Source: Neoceratodus forsteri (Eukaryota; Chordata; Ceratodontiformes; Ceratodontidae). Taken from it: a DNA stretch of 64,000 nucleotides. Position numbers and translations under genes: made by a program. Below the pieces are notes generated by a model. The model was not told where the DNA came from. It did no database searches and saw only the letters and a program-made list of their open reading frames with translations. Where the stretch lies: NCBI GenBank assembly GCA_016271365.2, contig CM028130.1:474430001-474494000 (forward strand). The letters are read 5' to 3'. Within the stretch, counting starts at the first letter, position 1, and the number at the start of each line of letters is the position of its first letter. Positions 33,061 to 43,048 of the stretch are shown piece after piece.

Positions 33061-33550
33061 AATTTTTGGAAGCTTTTGTCTTCTCCATAGATCCCCAGTA
33101 CTCAGTCAAGTAGCAAGCTTTCCACTTAATGGGAGGAGGAGGCTCAACCTCGAAGCCATAGGCATCAGCAGGGGAGACATGAGGAGGGACCCCCAGATGA
33201 TCTTTGACCAAGGATCAGGTAGGTAGACACGGTAGTTACTGCAGTGAAGAAGACACAGTTATCCCAGACAGCTGCCACCTCACCTGCTGGGAGATGTAGT
33301 GTGTCCCCCAGTGCAGGGCATTTAGGAGCTTATGCCAGGTGACCAGACCCAACTAGAAGAGTTGTAGCCAGGACATCTATTTGAAATAGATGGCAGAAGT
33401 GGCAGAGCAGGAAGCAACCTCAGAAACATCGTGAGATGCCCTTGACTGGTGCCTTGCTGTTTCCCTACCCTTTATTGCAATGTCCAGGTTGGACCTCACC
33501 TTGTCACTCATAGGCATCTCAGACAGCAGGGTGTGCATCTGAATCAGAAA
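33061..33550 (-). pseudogene. gag fragment of a family III DIRS element
   Basis: Minus-strand codons RSNLDIAIKGRETARHQSRA then SHDVSEVASCSATSAIYF (33500-33380) align with L gag (ALSARGLELARHQARASYDA, NEVATRVVGTAI) and with D. The acidic stretch seen upstream in D is not recognisable here. Both ends are truncated. Confidence 0.7.
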
Positions 33551-34080
33551 GACAACAAAAATAGCAACTGCCAGCCAGGAAAACATCGCAACCATTTATT
33601 TGAGTAAAAACATTGGAAGACAACTTACATTTGACTGTGCAAGGTGAAGACACTGGGTGCTCACACTGTGTCCTGACTGGTTTCATACATGCAAGTGTCT
33701 TCAGGGAGGCCTGTCTGTAGATGGAGAGTTACTTTTATAGTGACATTAAAGTGCTGCATAAATGATTGGAGAAACTGTATTGATATTGGAGCCAGGCCCA
33801 AGCCAGATGAGACATACCATATGCTGAACAGAGCTTGCGATATCTCTCCCACATCCTCAGCAATGGAAAAGTGGTCCAGTAAGCTCGGCCTTCTTACTTT
33901 TTGGACTTGGCATATCAATGAAAAAATAACAAATGGAAAAGAATGTGTACAGACTGAGGTACAGTGTACTCCACGCTGCATACTGGGTGGTGGGAAAAAC
34001 AGAACTGAGGTTGTTAGAGCATCAGCATTGATTACTGGACATGGGATGTGGTTTCATATATATTGTCCAGCACCCTAAAT
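33551..34080. other. Unclassified stretch
   Basis: No coding sequence or repeat that I recognise. An open frame of 129 codons at 33689-34078 has no familiar motif and I do not call it a gene. Confidence 0.4.
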
Positions 34081-34528
34081 AAGGCCCTAACCACACAGAC
34101 ATCACATTCTGAAAATGTTTTTAAAAAACATTTTCATTTCTGTGCTTGAGCATAGTTCTGAGCGTCCATATTATACTCTGACACCGTGCTTGCCGAATGA
34201 GTTCCCAAGCTTGATTGCAGTACCACAAAGGACTGTGGGTACCACAAAGCATGACAGGATACCCACTACCTGGCGCAGTAGCCAATTCAGGGAACAAAGA
34301 TGGAACTCAAATCAGGAGCTCATTCCAAGTTCCAGAATGCAAGTTTAATTCTTTTCCTTTACAGCCATAAAAAAGAGAGGCGTGTTAACATTTGCCTTAA
34401 ACTGTGTTACAACACGATTGCATTCATACTGTTGTTACACGGTTTAGGCAACATGTTGGTTAAAACCATGCTAAAGTACTGCTCCAAGCAAGATTTTAGT
34501 ACAGTTTTTAACAGATTGCAGCACAGAT
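34081..34528. mobile_element. Left arm of a possible hAT-like MITE
   Basis: AAGGCCCTAACCACACAGAC near 34080 resembles the reverse complement of the right-hand end GTGTGGACAGGGCCT (about 40224-40238). The rest is A/T-rich with TTAAAACCATG/AACAGATTG-type words also present in the right arm (40153-40240). Match length is short and the duplication at the ends is unclear. DIRS element G separates the two arms. Confidence 0.35.
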
Positions 34529-34715
34529 GAAAAATTACTCACCTTAGTAATGTTGTTTCTTCTAATGGAGTCTTGCTATATTATAGACCTTAGCAGTTTG
34601 ATCCAGCTCTAGAACTGCCCGAGTGAAATGGTTAAAACCATTCCAAAATAGAATTTTGGCACGAGCAGCTCTATCTGTGTCATTTCAAACTTGAACTGTC
34701 AGATTCTTTACTCCG
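34529..34715. repeat. Left inverted terminal repeat of G
   Basis: TAGCAGTTTGATCCAGCTCT, CCATTCCAAAATAGAATTTT and TCATTTCAAACTTGAACTGT are reverse complements of 39995-40152. It includes the palindromic word GGTTAAAACC. Confidence 0.9.
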
Positions 34716-35100
34716 CCTCAGTGAACAGTCGCTCGGAGATTTCTCCTTCTGCTCGGTTCATTTCTCGGTTTAAAAGTGTTTTCTCGGTTGGATTTAACGA
34801 GAATAGTTTTATTTTAACCATAAAACCGTTCGGTTCAAGCTCTATCTGTGGTAACCGTAAGTAAATGAAGGTTTTGTCTGTGTGGAACTTGTAAGTTATC
34901 GGTTCGGTTTTGAACCGATCAGTGGGTTTAAAACTCATTTAAAACTAAAGTTACTATTTTAGAGTGCGGTTCTCGGTTCTTATCGGTTCTAAAAAAACGG
35001 ATTTATTACGCTTTTTTTCCAATACCTGACACGGTTAGGAACCGATATGGTGTTCTATTTGGCACTGCCGCAGCAGCAAGTTTTTCGTTAGGCTGCCATT

Positions 35101-36690
35101 ATGTCTGAGAAACCCAAAAGAAAACCGGGCTCCGCTGGGTTTCAACACTGTCATGTTTGTGGGAAGTCTTTACCAAGGCTGACCCACACACCACAGTGTT
35201 TATTGTCTGGGTTTGACCACCTCAGTCAGACTGCCAGGTATGTAAATTTCCCTGCAGCCACCCTGGAAAAAGATTGGGCAGGCTCAGGGAATGAGAGGTA
35301 AAAAGTCCGCTGACCGGATGGCCAGCCCGGTTCGGTGCCAACCGAACCAGAGGGAGTGCCCTCTGACCAGGGCCAGACTTCCTCGGGCAAAAGAAAAGCT
35401 GGTTCTGAGGAACCAATTCCAGTAACGAAAACAAGAAAATCAGCAGGTCTGGAGTCCAAAATTCCTTCTCCAACTGCTGCAGAGATAGCAAAAGCCATAC
35501 AAATTGTCCAGTCACTGTCTCAGGGTCCGTCCGAACCACCACTATCTGGTAAAAGGTCGGTTCGTCGGTCCCAGTGGTTCAGGATTATGATATTGAGAAT
35601 TTTATGAACCAGAGGAGGGAGGAGGATTATGAACAGTATGAATGTGGCTGGGAAGGTCTGGGTGTGCCCATTGAACCGGACATCTCCGCAGACAGACCTT
35701 TAGAATCTCCCCTATGCTGTCTGAGTCCCATCTCATTTTATGTTTTATAAAAAGTTGCTGAAACCTCCAGCTTCCTTTAGAAGAGGCTGTGGATGAGCAA
35801 GAGGAGCCTGATTTTGTAGAAATGATGGATATTCCAGAGTCTAGGAGATTGTCTATTCCTTTACATAAGTCTTTTAGGAAGCAAACAAATAAAATTTTAA
35901 AAGCTCCTAATTCTGTGCCTCCTGTAGATATAAAGATGGACAGAAGGTATACATTGTCAGGCCCTGATACAGAATTCCTTTCTCAGCAATGCAGTCATGT
36001 TGGGGTAGTTCAGGCTGCTGTCTGTGATAAACTAATATTCCTTGGCTTCACATCCTCCTGACAAAGATTCCAGGAAGATTGATGCCATGGCAAAAACAGT
36101 ATATGGCAGCCTCTCTGGGACTCAGGCAAGCAAATTATATGGCTTATGTAGCTAGGTATCAAAAATCTAGATGGGATACTGTTATGCAATTGGCCAAGCA
36201 GGCCCATGGCCAGCTGGCTAGTGAACTAGAACAGGTGGCTGCTGATGGCATTGAAGCCTCTAAGGTTCAGTTTCATACTGCTGTGGATGTTAATGATGTT
36301 TCCTCTAGGGTCATGGCCACATCTGTAGCTTTTCATAGGTTGGCCTGGCTCAGGTGTACTAGTTTGTCACAGGATACCCAGACTAAGGCTATGGATTTTC
36401 CTGTGGTGGGAAATTCTCTGTTTGGAGAGCAGACAGAGAATTACATGAAGAAGATGGATGAATATAGGACTACTTACAAGCGTGCCCAGGCTAAGGAGCG
36501 GCAAGCCACTCCTCAAAGGCATGCCCCCAGGGGTAGGGGTAGGGGTAGGCCTTTTCACAGGCCTTTCTACCAGACTCAGGCCTCCTCTGCCTATGCTCAG
36601 AGGGGCTTCTTCAGAGGCAGGGGCAGACGAGGGGTGGGCAGACCTGCTCCCAACCCCCAGCCTAAAGCTCCTGCAAAACAGGCACCCTGA
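35101..36690 (+). pseudogene. gag of element G
   Basis: Starts MSEKPKRKPGSAGFQHCHVCG at 35101. The N-terminal knuckle reads CLLSGFDHLSQTA, so two of the four CCHC ligands seen in J and K (CVYCLGFxHLxxxC) are lost. A basic/acidic linker (TEPEGVPSDQGQT, 35339) follows, then FVEMMDIPESRRLSIPLHKS at 35813. The C-terminal 203 aa (36079-36690) are open, with MAYVARYQKSRWDTVMQLAK, NSLFGEQTENYMKKMDEYRT and an Arg/Gly-rich tail (RGRGRGRPFHRPFYQ, GFFRGRGRRG) for nucleic-acid binding. At least three frameshifts separate these blocks. Confidence 0.82.
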
Positions 36691-36699
36691 TGGGGTGCC

Positions 36700-38480
36700 C
36701 AGGGCCGATTCTCCTGTACCAGTGGGGGGCAGGCTGGCTTACTTCAGTCAGAATTGGGCTTCTTTAACCTCAGACAAGTGGGTTCTGGAAGTAGTAAGCC
36801 AGGGTCTGGTTCTCAGCTTCAAAAAGTTTCCCAAGTTGAGAAGCAGACTTTTTCTACCTGCAAGTGCTTCAGAGACCCTCGCCTGGAAACAGAGGTCTCA
36901 TCCTGTTAGCTCTCAGAGCAGTAGAAAGGGTTCCTCCCTGCATCAGGGCAGGGTCTGTATTCCAGATACTTCCTTACCCCAAAAAGACAGGAGAATGGCG
37001 CCCATTTTAGATCTCAGATATCTGAACAAGCATCTTTGAAACCAAAGTTCAAAATGGTAACTCTGGCAATGATTTTACCTTCCCTAAGGCCAGGGACTGG
37101 CTAGCCTCCCTGGACCTCAAGGATGCCTATTTCCATGTCCTGATCAGAAGATCCCATAAAGTACCTCAGATTCGAACTGCCCTCAGGTCATTACCAGTTC
37201 AGAGCAATGCCCTTGGCCTTACCTCTGCTCAGGGTATTCACAAAGTGTCTAGCAGTGGCAGTGGCCCACTTAAGGAGGCAGAGGACTGCTGTTTTTCCCT
37301 ATCTAGATGACTGGCTCACTGTAGGCCAGTCCCCAGAACAGGCAAAATCTCACCTGCAGGTCACCCAGCAGCTTCTCACCTCCCTGGGTTTTCTGCTAAA
37401 CCTACCAAAGTCGGTTCTGGAACCAGTCCAGGTACTCACCTTTATAGGGGCAGAATTGGACACAAAGCTAGCCAGAGCCTTTCTTCCCCAGAAAGGGTAA
37501 GGAATTTAGTGGCTCTGGCCTCTTCCTTCACTCTGCAGGTCTCTCGACCAGCAAGACACTTTCTGCAGCTCCTGGGGCACATGGCTGCATCCACAGCTGT
37601 TGTGCAGGGAGCCAGATTTCAGATGAGAGACATTCGGTTTCACTTGAGAACCTTTTGGTCTCAGAGAAGAGACCCCCTTTCCAAGTTGGTCCCAGTGACT
37701 TGAACCTTGATCCTAGCTCTTCAGTGGTGGCAGGATCAGAGCAATTTAAGAGCGGGGGTTCCCTTCATTTCCCCTTCTCACGACTTGACTCTCACTACAG
37801 ATGCTTCCCTTCTGGGTTGGGGAGCCCACATGGGCGACCTTTCCACTCAGGGAGTTTGGTCCCCACAGGAATCTCTGCTCCACATCAATTTGCTGGAACT
37901 CAGAGCTGTCTTTTTAGCTCTTCAAGCTTTTTCTGCATCTGTCCACAACAAGGTGATACAAGTCAGAACAGACAACACCACAACAATGTGGTACATCAAC
38001 AAACAGGGGCACTCAGTCTTGCCTTGTGCACCGAGGCAATGAAGTTGTGGTCTCTGGCCTATTCCTGAACACTTCCCTCATAGCAGTTCATCTTCCAGGG
38101 AAGGACAATGTCCTAGCGGATGCCCTCAGCAGGATTTCCCAGGGCCATCACGAATGGTCCCTGGATCCTCAATGCTGGGGATAGTTTTTGCCAGGTGGGG
38201 CATCCCTCAGATAGATATTTTGCAGCCCCAGACAATCACAAACTTCCTCTGTTCTGTTGCAGGCCTCCAGTGCTGGGCTCAGTTCCCCTGGATGCCCTTC
38301 TTCTGGATTGGAGGGAAGTTCCATGCTTCCCCTTCCTCTCCTATTCAAGTACTAGTCAAAATCAGATCTCAGCCTTGCAGGGTGATTCTGATTGCCCCGG
38401 ATTGGGCCAGGCAGCCCTGGTACCCCTCCTTCTGTCTCTGACAGTCCATCTTCCCTGTGCCTCCCCAGGAATCACAATCT
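36700..38480 (+). pseudogene. RT / RNase H / Dam-like polyprotein of element G
   Basis: RT N-terminus VGGRLAYFSQNWASLTSDKW (36722), MAPILDLRYLNKHL (36994), DWLASLDLKDAYFHV (37095) and active site YLDDWLTVGQSPEQAK (37300) with both aspartates. The RNase H block (37707-38042) is open: LTTDASLLGWGAHMGDLSTQ, LLELRAVFLALQAF, VRTDNTTTMWYINKQ. DALSRISQGHHEWSLDP is at 38120. The Dam-like segment (DNHKLPLFC near 38233, ILIAPDWARQPWYP near 38385) links to the recombinase. Frameshifts occur near 37040, 37500 and 38040. Confidence 0.85.
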
Positions 38481-38529
38481 GTTGACTTGTGCCCAGGGAA
38501 GGGTTTGGTATCGGACCTCAATCCCTCAA

Positions 38530-39545
38530 CCTCAAGGCCTGGCTCTTGAGGAGTTAGAGTTTGCTGATTTACACCTCTCTCAGGGTGTTCTTGAGATCCT
38601 AAAGGCTTCCAGAAAGCCTTCCACTAGGGCTACTTATAGTTCTAAATGGAAAAGGTTTTCCATTTGGTGTGCTGGAAAAATATTTCCCAGAATCTGCTGA
38701 ATTGCCCATTTTGTTAGATTACATGGTACATCTTAATTCCTTGGGTCTCAGACCAGCTACCCTGAGAGTTCATTTGGCAGCTGTGTCTGCTTTTGTGTCA
38801 GCAGGAAAGTCGTCCCCTCTTTCCTCTCATCCTGTGTTTTCCAAGTTTTTAAGGATTACTCCCATACTAATCCTCCCTTTGGGAACCGCCCCTCGTTGGG
38901 ACCTTAATGTTTGCATTGCCCAGTTAATGCAACCCCTTGAACCTCTGTCTTCTGCAGAGCTTAAGTACCTAACTTGGAAAACTGTTTTTCTAGTGGCTAT
39001 CACTCTGCCATGCATAAGCGCTTGTCAGTGGAGACTGACTTTATTTCTTTCCACAGGGATAAGGTAGTCCTTAGGACTAATAGGAAGTTTTTGCCTAAGG
39101 TGGTTTCAGATTTCCATCTTAATCAATCTATCTCCTTCCAGTATTTTCACTGATCACTCCTCTTGGGTGAGAGGAGGTTGCACAGCCTGGATGTTAAGAG
39201 AGCTCTTGGTTATTATATAGAGCGTACCAAAGGTCACAGGTTCAAATCCCTCCAACTTTTCCTTACCTATGGTGAAGTTGGGAAAGGCAAACCTGCCACT
39301 AAGAGATCAATAGCCAGGTGGATTGTCTCTTGTATTCAATTTTGTTATCAGAAAGTGGGCAGAGCCCCAGTTTGAGGTCTCATTCTACCAGGGGTACAGC
39401 TCGTCTCTAGCTGCTGCCAGAGATATCCTTTATTAGAGATTTGCCAGGCTGCTACTTGGAAAACGGTCACACTTTACCAAGCATTACTCCCTGGATGTCC
39501 AGGCCAGGAGAGATGCTCGGTTTGGCACAGCTGTTCTTCAGAGCC
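38530..39545 (+). pseudogene. Tyrosine recombinase of element G
   Basis: Core-binding part: LEELEFADLHLSQGVLEILK, RATYSSKWKRFSIWC (38545-38670) and LLDYMVHLNSLGLRPATLRV (38715). The catalytic part begins ELKYLTWKTVFLVAIT (38958), but the first-arginine segment seen in J (SGRHISELQALS) is garbled near 39005. LHSLDVKRALGYYIERTKGH lies at 39178. The HxxR box (RSHSTRGTA, near 39378) is present only in another frame, and KHYSLDVQAR with the catalytic tyrosine is near 39478. Inactive in this copy. Confidence 0.85.
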
Positions 39546-39589
39546 TATTCCTAAGTAGGTTCTGCCCTCCTCCATGGAGGTACTGCTGT

Positions 39590-39690
39590 GTATTCTGTTA
39601 ATGTCTATAATATAGCAAGACTTCATGTTGTTTGAAGAAAAATTACTCACCTTAGTAATGTTGCTTCTTCTAATGGAGTCTTGCTATATT
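39590..39690. repeat. ICR (circle-junction copy) of G
   Basis: TATAATATAGCAAGACTTCA.TGTTGTTTGAA is followed directly by GAAAAATTACTCACCTTAGT and CTAATGGAGTCTTGCTATAT. The right and left termini of G are fused without a gap, forming a near-palindrome around TTTGAA|GAAAAA. Confidence 0.92.
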
Positions 39691-39994
39691 AGAACCTCCC
39701 CAACCTGCCCCTCTCAGAACCTCTACTTGGTGGGTGCGGGCAACTTAGTGTGGGCACTACTTATGTCCTGTTAGCATTTTGTCCCCTTTGGAACTTTGGG
39801 GTGTGTATGTATGCTGCGTGTGTGTGTTTTATTATACTTATGTTCCATTTTCATATTATTAGAATGGTGTTAGTATTTCTGGTCCCTGACTTGAGTCTTG
39901 GGTGTTGGGACCATCAATGGTTGTTATTATTTAGGTAGCCATTTGGCTAGTGTAGGTTACAGCTTCCACACAGACCTTAGTGAGTTTGGCTCGT
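39691..39994. other. 3' spacer of G between ICR and right ITR
   Basis: No gene. A GT-rich stretch near 39800 (GTGTGTATGTATGCTGCGTG) is the only low-complexity feature. Confidence 0.6.
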
Positions 39995-40152
39995 AAAGAT
40001 CTGACAGTTCAAGTTTGAAATGACACAGATAGAGCTGCTCTCGTGCCAAAATTCTATTTTGGAATGGTTTTAACCATTTCACTCCGGGGCAGTTCTAGAG
40101 CTAGATCAAACTGCTAATGTCTATAATATAGCAAGACTTCATGTTGTTTGAA
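39995..40152. repeat. Right inverted terminal repeat of G
   Basis: GATCTGACAGTTCAAGTTTG, AAAATTCTATTTTGGAATGG and TAATATAGCAAGACTTCATG pair with 34529-34715. The outermost TTTGAA is specific to this end. Confidence 0.9.
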
Positions 40153-40240
40153 TAACTGTGCTACAGTGTGGATGCAAACCGTTAAAACCATTTAACAGAG
40201 TTAAAGCGGTTTAAAAGTTCCAGTGTGGACAGGGCCTAAA
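40153..40240. mobile_element. Right arm of the possible hAT-like MITE
   Basis: CTGTGCTACAGTGTGGATGC, TTAAAACCATTTAACAGAGT and the terminal CAGTGTGGACAGGGCCT. See the left arm at 34081. Element G separates the two. Confidence 0.35.
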
Positions 40241-40639
40241 TGTTTTACTCCTACAGGGTCTTAGCACCTGCACCATAAGACCAAAGAGTGATTCTCTATG
40301 GATAAGGCATATTCTTACAAGATTTATGATGTCACAAACTGGGACTGGGACTTCAGTAAAGGATTAAACAGCGGGAGCAGAGACACTCTACTAGTGGCAA
40401 GGATCCGTTTTCCAATTCCTAAGTAATTCAGGAAAACATCTTCAGATGCTGCATTACTTGAATATAATCAGTTACACAACAAATGAAAATCTCAGATTTG
40501 TAGAGTAAAACAGGATTATTTGCTGAGAAAGCAGAATGAGTCTTCAGGTAGAGATGTTGTGGATACCTAGGAAATCATTAATGAGATGTTAGGTAAGAAT
40601 TACAAAACTTGCCCTAATTTGCTTACTACTCTTACGCTG
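40241..40639. other. Unclassified stretch
   Basis: No coding signal that I recognise. It may contain the degraded endonuclease-RT linker of the LINE that follows. Confidence 0.35.
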
Positions 40640-41039
40640 ATTCCTCTAAGATTGCTAAAGAATTAAATTCTTCTATTTTTTTTACAATCTTGGATAAATA
40701 TATTCCAGAGAGCAATTATAGCCCCCTCACATTCAATTTAAACTTGCCTAAGTTTTATTTTAGAGCTCTTACCCCTCTGGATGTGTTTGGTTACATTTCT
40801 AAAATGAACCCTCAACCTTCGGTAGGCATTGATGAATTAGATTATAGGCTGATCAAGGCCACTGCTGACATTTTGTGTTACCCTCTAGCAAAACTTTTTG
40901 TCAAATCACTTTGCCTGGATCAGTTTCCTAAACTATGGAAAATACATAAAGTGGTGCCTGTACATAAATCTGGTAGCACTGCAAGTCTGCAAAACTATAG
41001 GACAATTTTGCTACTGGCCCCCCCTTGCAAAAGTACTTT

Positions 41040-41608
41040 TTATTATTATTATTTATTCTCCCCGCTCCATGGCCCATGGCTCACTGCCTTCTAAGGGAGT
41101 CCCCAGCCTCGACACCCCAGTATGACCACCTGCGCCGGCGAACTCCAAGGCTTCCCCCCCAGTGGGTCTGACGGGGGGAGGCCTTCCCCCTGCCGGCAAT
41201 GGATGAAGGTGCCGGTGCCGTGGTTCGGAGGCGGGCCCTGTGGGGCTCCCCCATCATTCACTGCGAGCGATTTCCATTTTTCTGCCCCCTTACGGGAACG
41301 TGGCATGCAATGATGCCTGCGAAAGAGTCACACATGCTCCCGTGTGAGCCCACGTCAAGTGTCTGCCATGCTTCCACCCCATGTTGTTGCGGCTCTGTGT
41401 CACTGAGCCCCAGCCTCCGTTAGGGGTCAGGCGAGCACCAGCTGCTGATCACCTCCCTCCTCGGAGATGGAGAGCACTTAATCACTGCTCGATCCATCTC
41501 CACCCTGCCGACCCACGGTGACCTGTGCTCGTTTCCGAACATGGGTCACCAGCACGGCGTGAGATGTGGCATCCAGTGCCTCAACCCTCAGCATCATCGG
41601 GCCAGCCA
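41040..41608 (-). mobile_element. SINE-like retroposon, copy 3 ((AAT)n tail)
   Basis: 569 bp between two copies of the 13-bp duplication GCAAAAGTACTTT (41027-41039 and 41609-41621). Minus strand begins CTGGCTGGCCCGATGATGCT and GAGGGTTGAGGCACTGGATG, carries CCCATGTTCGGAAAC (B-box-like), and ends in AATAATAATAATA (plus 41042-41053). Its head matches copies 1 and 2; the bodies are more diverged. Confidence 0.85.
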
Positions 41609-41875
41609 GCAAAAGTACTTTAATGTGTTGTCTTTGATCAATTTCTCAAATATATCACCAAGTATGAGGCTCTAACCCCAGCCCAACATGGCTTCCACCC
41701 TGGACATAGCACCAAAACCGCCTTAATGGAATTCATATAGTCTATACATCAGGCACTGGACAAGGGTCACGTATCCACGGCTGTGTATGTGGATCTCACC
41801 AAGGCTTTAAATCTCATCAACCATCAGCCTTTGATTAAAGCTTTGAGTGAATTGGGTTGTTCTGAGGCCATGCTG

Positions 41876-42185
41876 GGGGATTCACCCATGACGTTGCATG
41901 GTCAACTACTGCAACGTCCTTTATGGTGCAACCATTATGCTGCACAGAACAAGAGCACTAGGAAATGGTGCACACACACACAGAGTGCACCACTGATGTG
42001 TGCCATGTTTCGGCAGGGAGCTTTGCCTCCAGGACCGCCCCTTAAAAATATATAATCACCTCCATCCCAGGCATATCGAGGTGGAGGTGACAAAGTGGAC
42101 CGTGCCCTAAAGTCCGGGTGCCCAGATCCCCTGCACCCTAATGACGACACCCTAATGATGGTGCCCTAACAATGGGATACTGTGC
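41876..42185. other. Foreign block inside the LINE
   Basis: LINE reading stops at about 41875 and resumes near 42186 (HNYLDDHFQKTKITN). The block holds CAACTACTGCAACGTCCTTT (VNYCNVLY, a LINE C-terminal motif out of place), a CA run at 41970-41980 and several CCCTAA words (42108-42170). Probably an inserted fragment of another LINE plus unknown sequence. Confidence 0.5.
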
Positions 42186-42718
42186 TGGGCTGGTGTCATA
42201 ATTATTTGGATGATCATTTTCAGAAAACTAAAATTACTAATTGTTTTTCCTCTCTGTCCACTGTGTCTGTGAGGGTTCCACAGGGTTCAGTACTGGGTCC
42301 CCTGTTTTTCAATTTGTAGATATTTGTTGTACACAGATGATGCGGTGATTTATGTTGGTGGTGGTAATCTTGTGGAATTGCAGAGTATCATTCATCTGAT
42401 TTCAACTCAGTACAGCAGTGGTTCCTATCACATAAGCTTGTCCTGAATGCATCAAAAACAAAATGTATAGTTTTTCATATACTAAAGAAAAATTCTTACT
42501 AATATCAACATTGTTATTGTGACACTTAGACAGCGGTACTGATAACTCTATGATTTTGTACTATAAAATGTAGTGGGATTGTCTGTCATGAAAATCCTGT
42601 GCCTGAGATGACAAAACCCCACCCCCAGATATCAGTTCAAAAGACAGGATATCACGTTAAACCAGCCGATCTCTGAATGCAATTAACTTGTCAGTTTGCT
42701 TTGAAGCCAGGAACTAAC

Positions 42719-42846
42719 ATATCCATTTTATAACATCCTCAGGAAAGTCATTTAATTGCACCTGGTGTCATAAGGAAGTGGAATATCCATTTTATGACAT
42801 CCTCAGGAAATCAGTTCATTGCACCTGGTGTCATAAAATGTCCTTT
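42719..42846. repeat. 64-bp direct duplication in the LTR
   Basis: ATATCCATTTTATAACATCC ... CACCTGGTGTCATAA at 42719 recurs at 42783 (ATATCCATTTTATGACATCC). Confidence 0.88.
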
Positions 42847-42975
42847 GATGTGTTTGAGAAAGAACTGCTCATGGATCAAAGGGACTAAGAAATTACAAGT
42901 CTTAATTAACAGTGTCATCATTTGGACACTGGTCTTGCTGAGTCACAGAATCCAATACCTTGATAGGACTTCCTG

Positions 42976-42976
<1 letters not shown>

Positions 42977-43038
<62 letters not shown>

Positions 43039-43048
43039 TAGATAGATA
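42977..43048. repeat. (TA)n microsatellite with GA/GATA end
   Basis: Uninterrupted TA from 42977 to about 43023, then AGAGAGAGAGAGA and TAGATAGATA. Confidence 0.97.

Larger units (their letters stand above)
34529..40152 (+). mobile_element. Complete DIRS-like retrotransposon G (family I)
   Basis: 5,624 bp with left ITR, gag, RT/RNase H, tyrosine recombinase, ICR and right ITR in canonical order. It begins GAAAAATTACTCACCTTAG and ends CTTCATGTTGTTTGAA. The ICR at 39590-39690 contains exactly this right end joined to this left end. Length is close to H (5,689) and J (5,711), so G is structurally full length although its ORFs carry frameshifts. Confidence 0.9.

Noticed and set aside
33689..34078. 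129-codon open frame on the plus strand
   Set aside because: No recognisable motif, no partner frame and no repeat homology that I can see; chance length in AT-balanced DNA.
39235..39260. GGTTCAAATCCC, a tRNA B-box-like word
   Set aside because: It lies in the recombinase codons of G (HRFKSL) that are shared by J. There is no A box and no cloverleaf.
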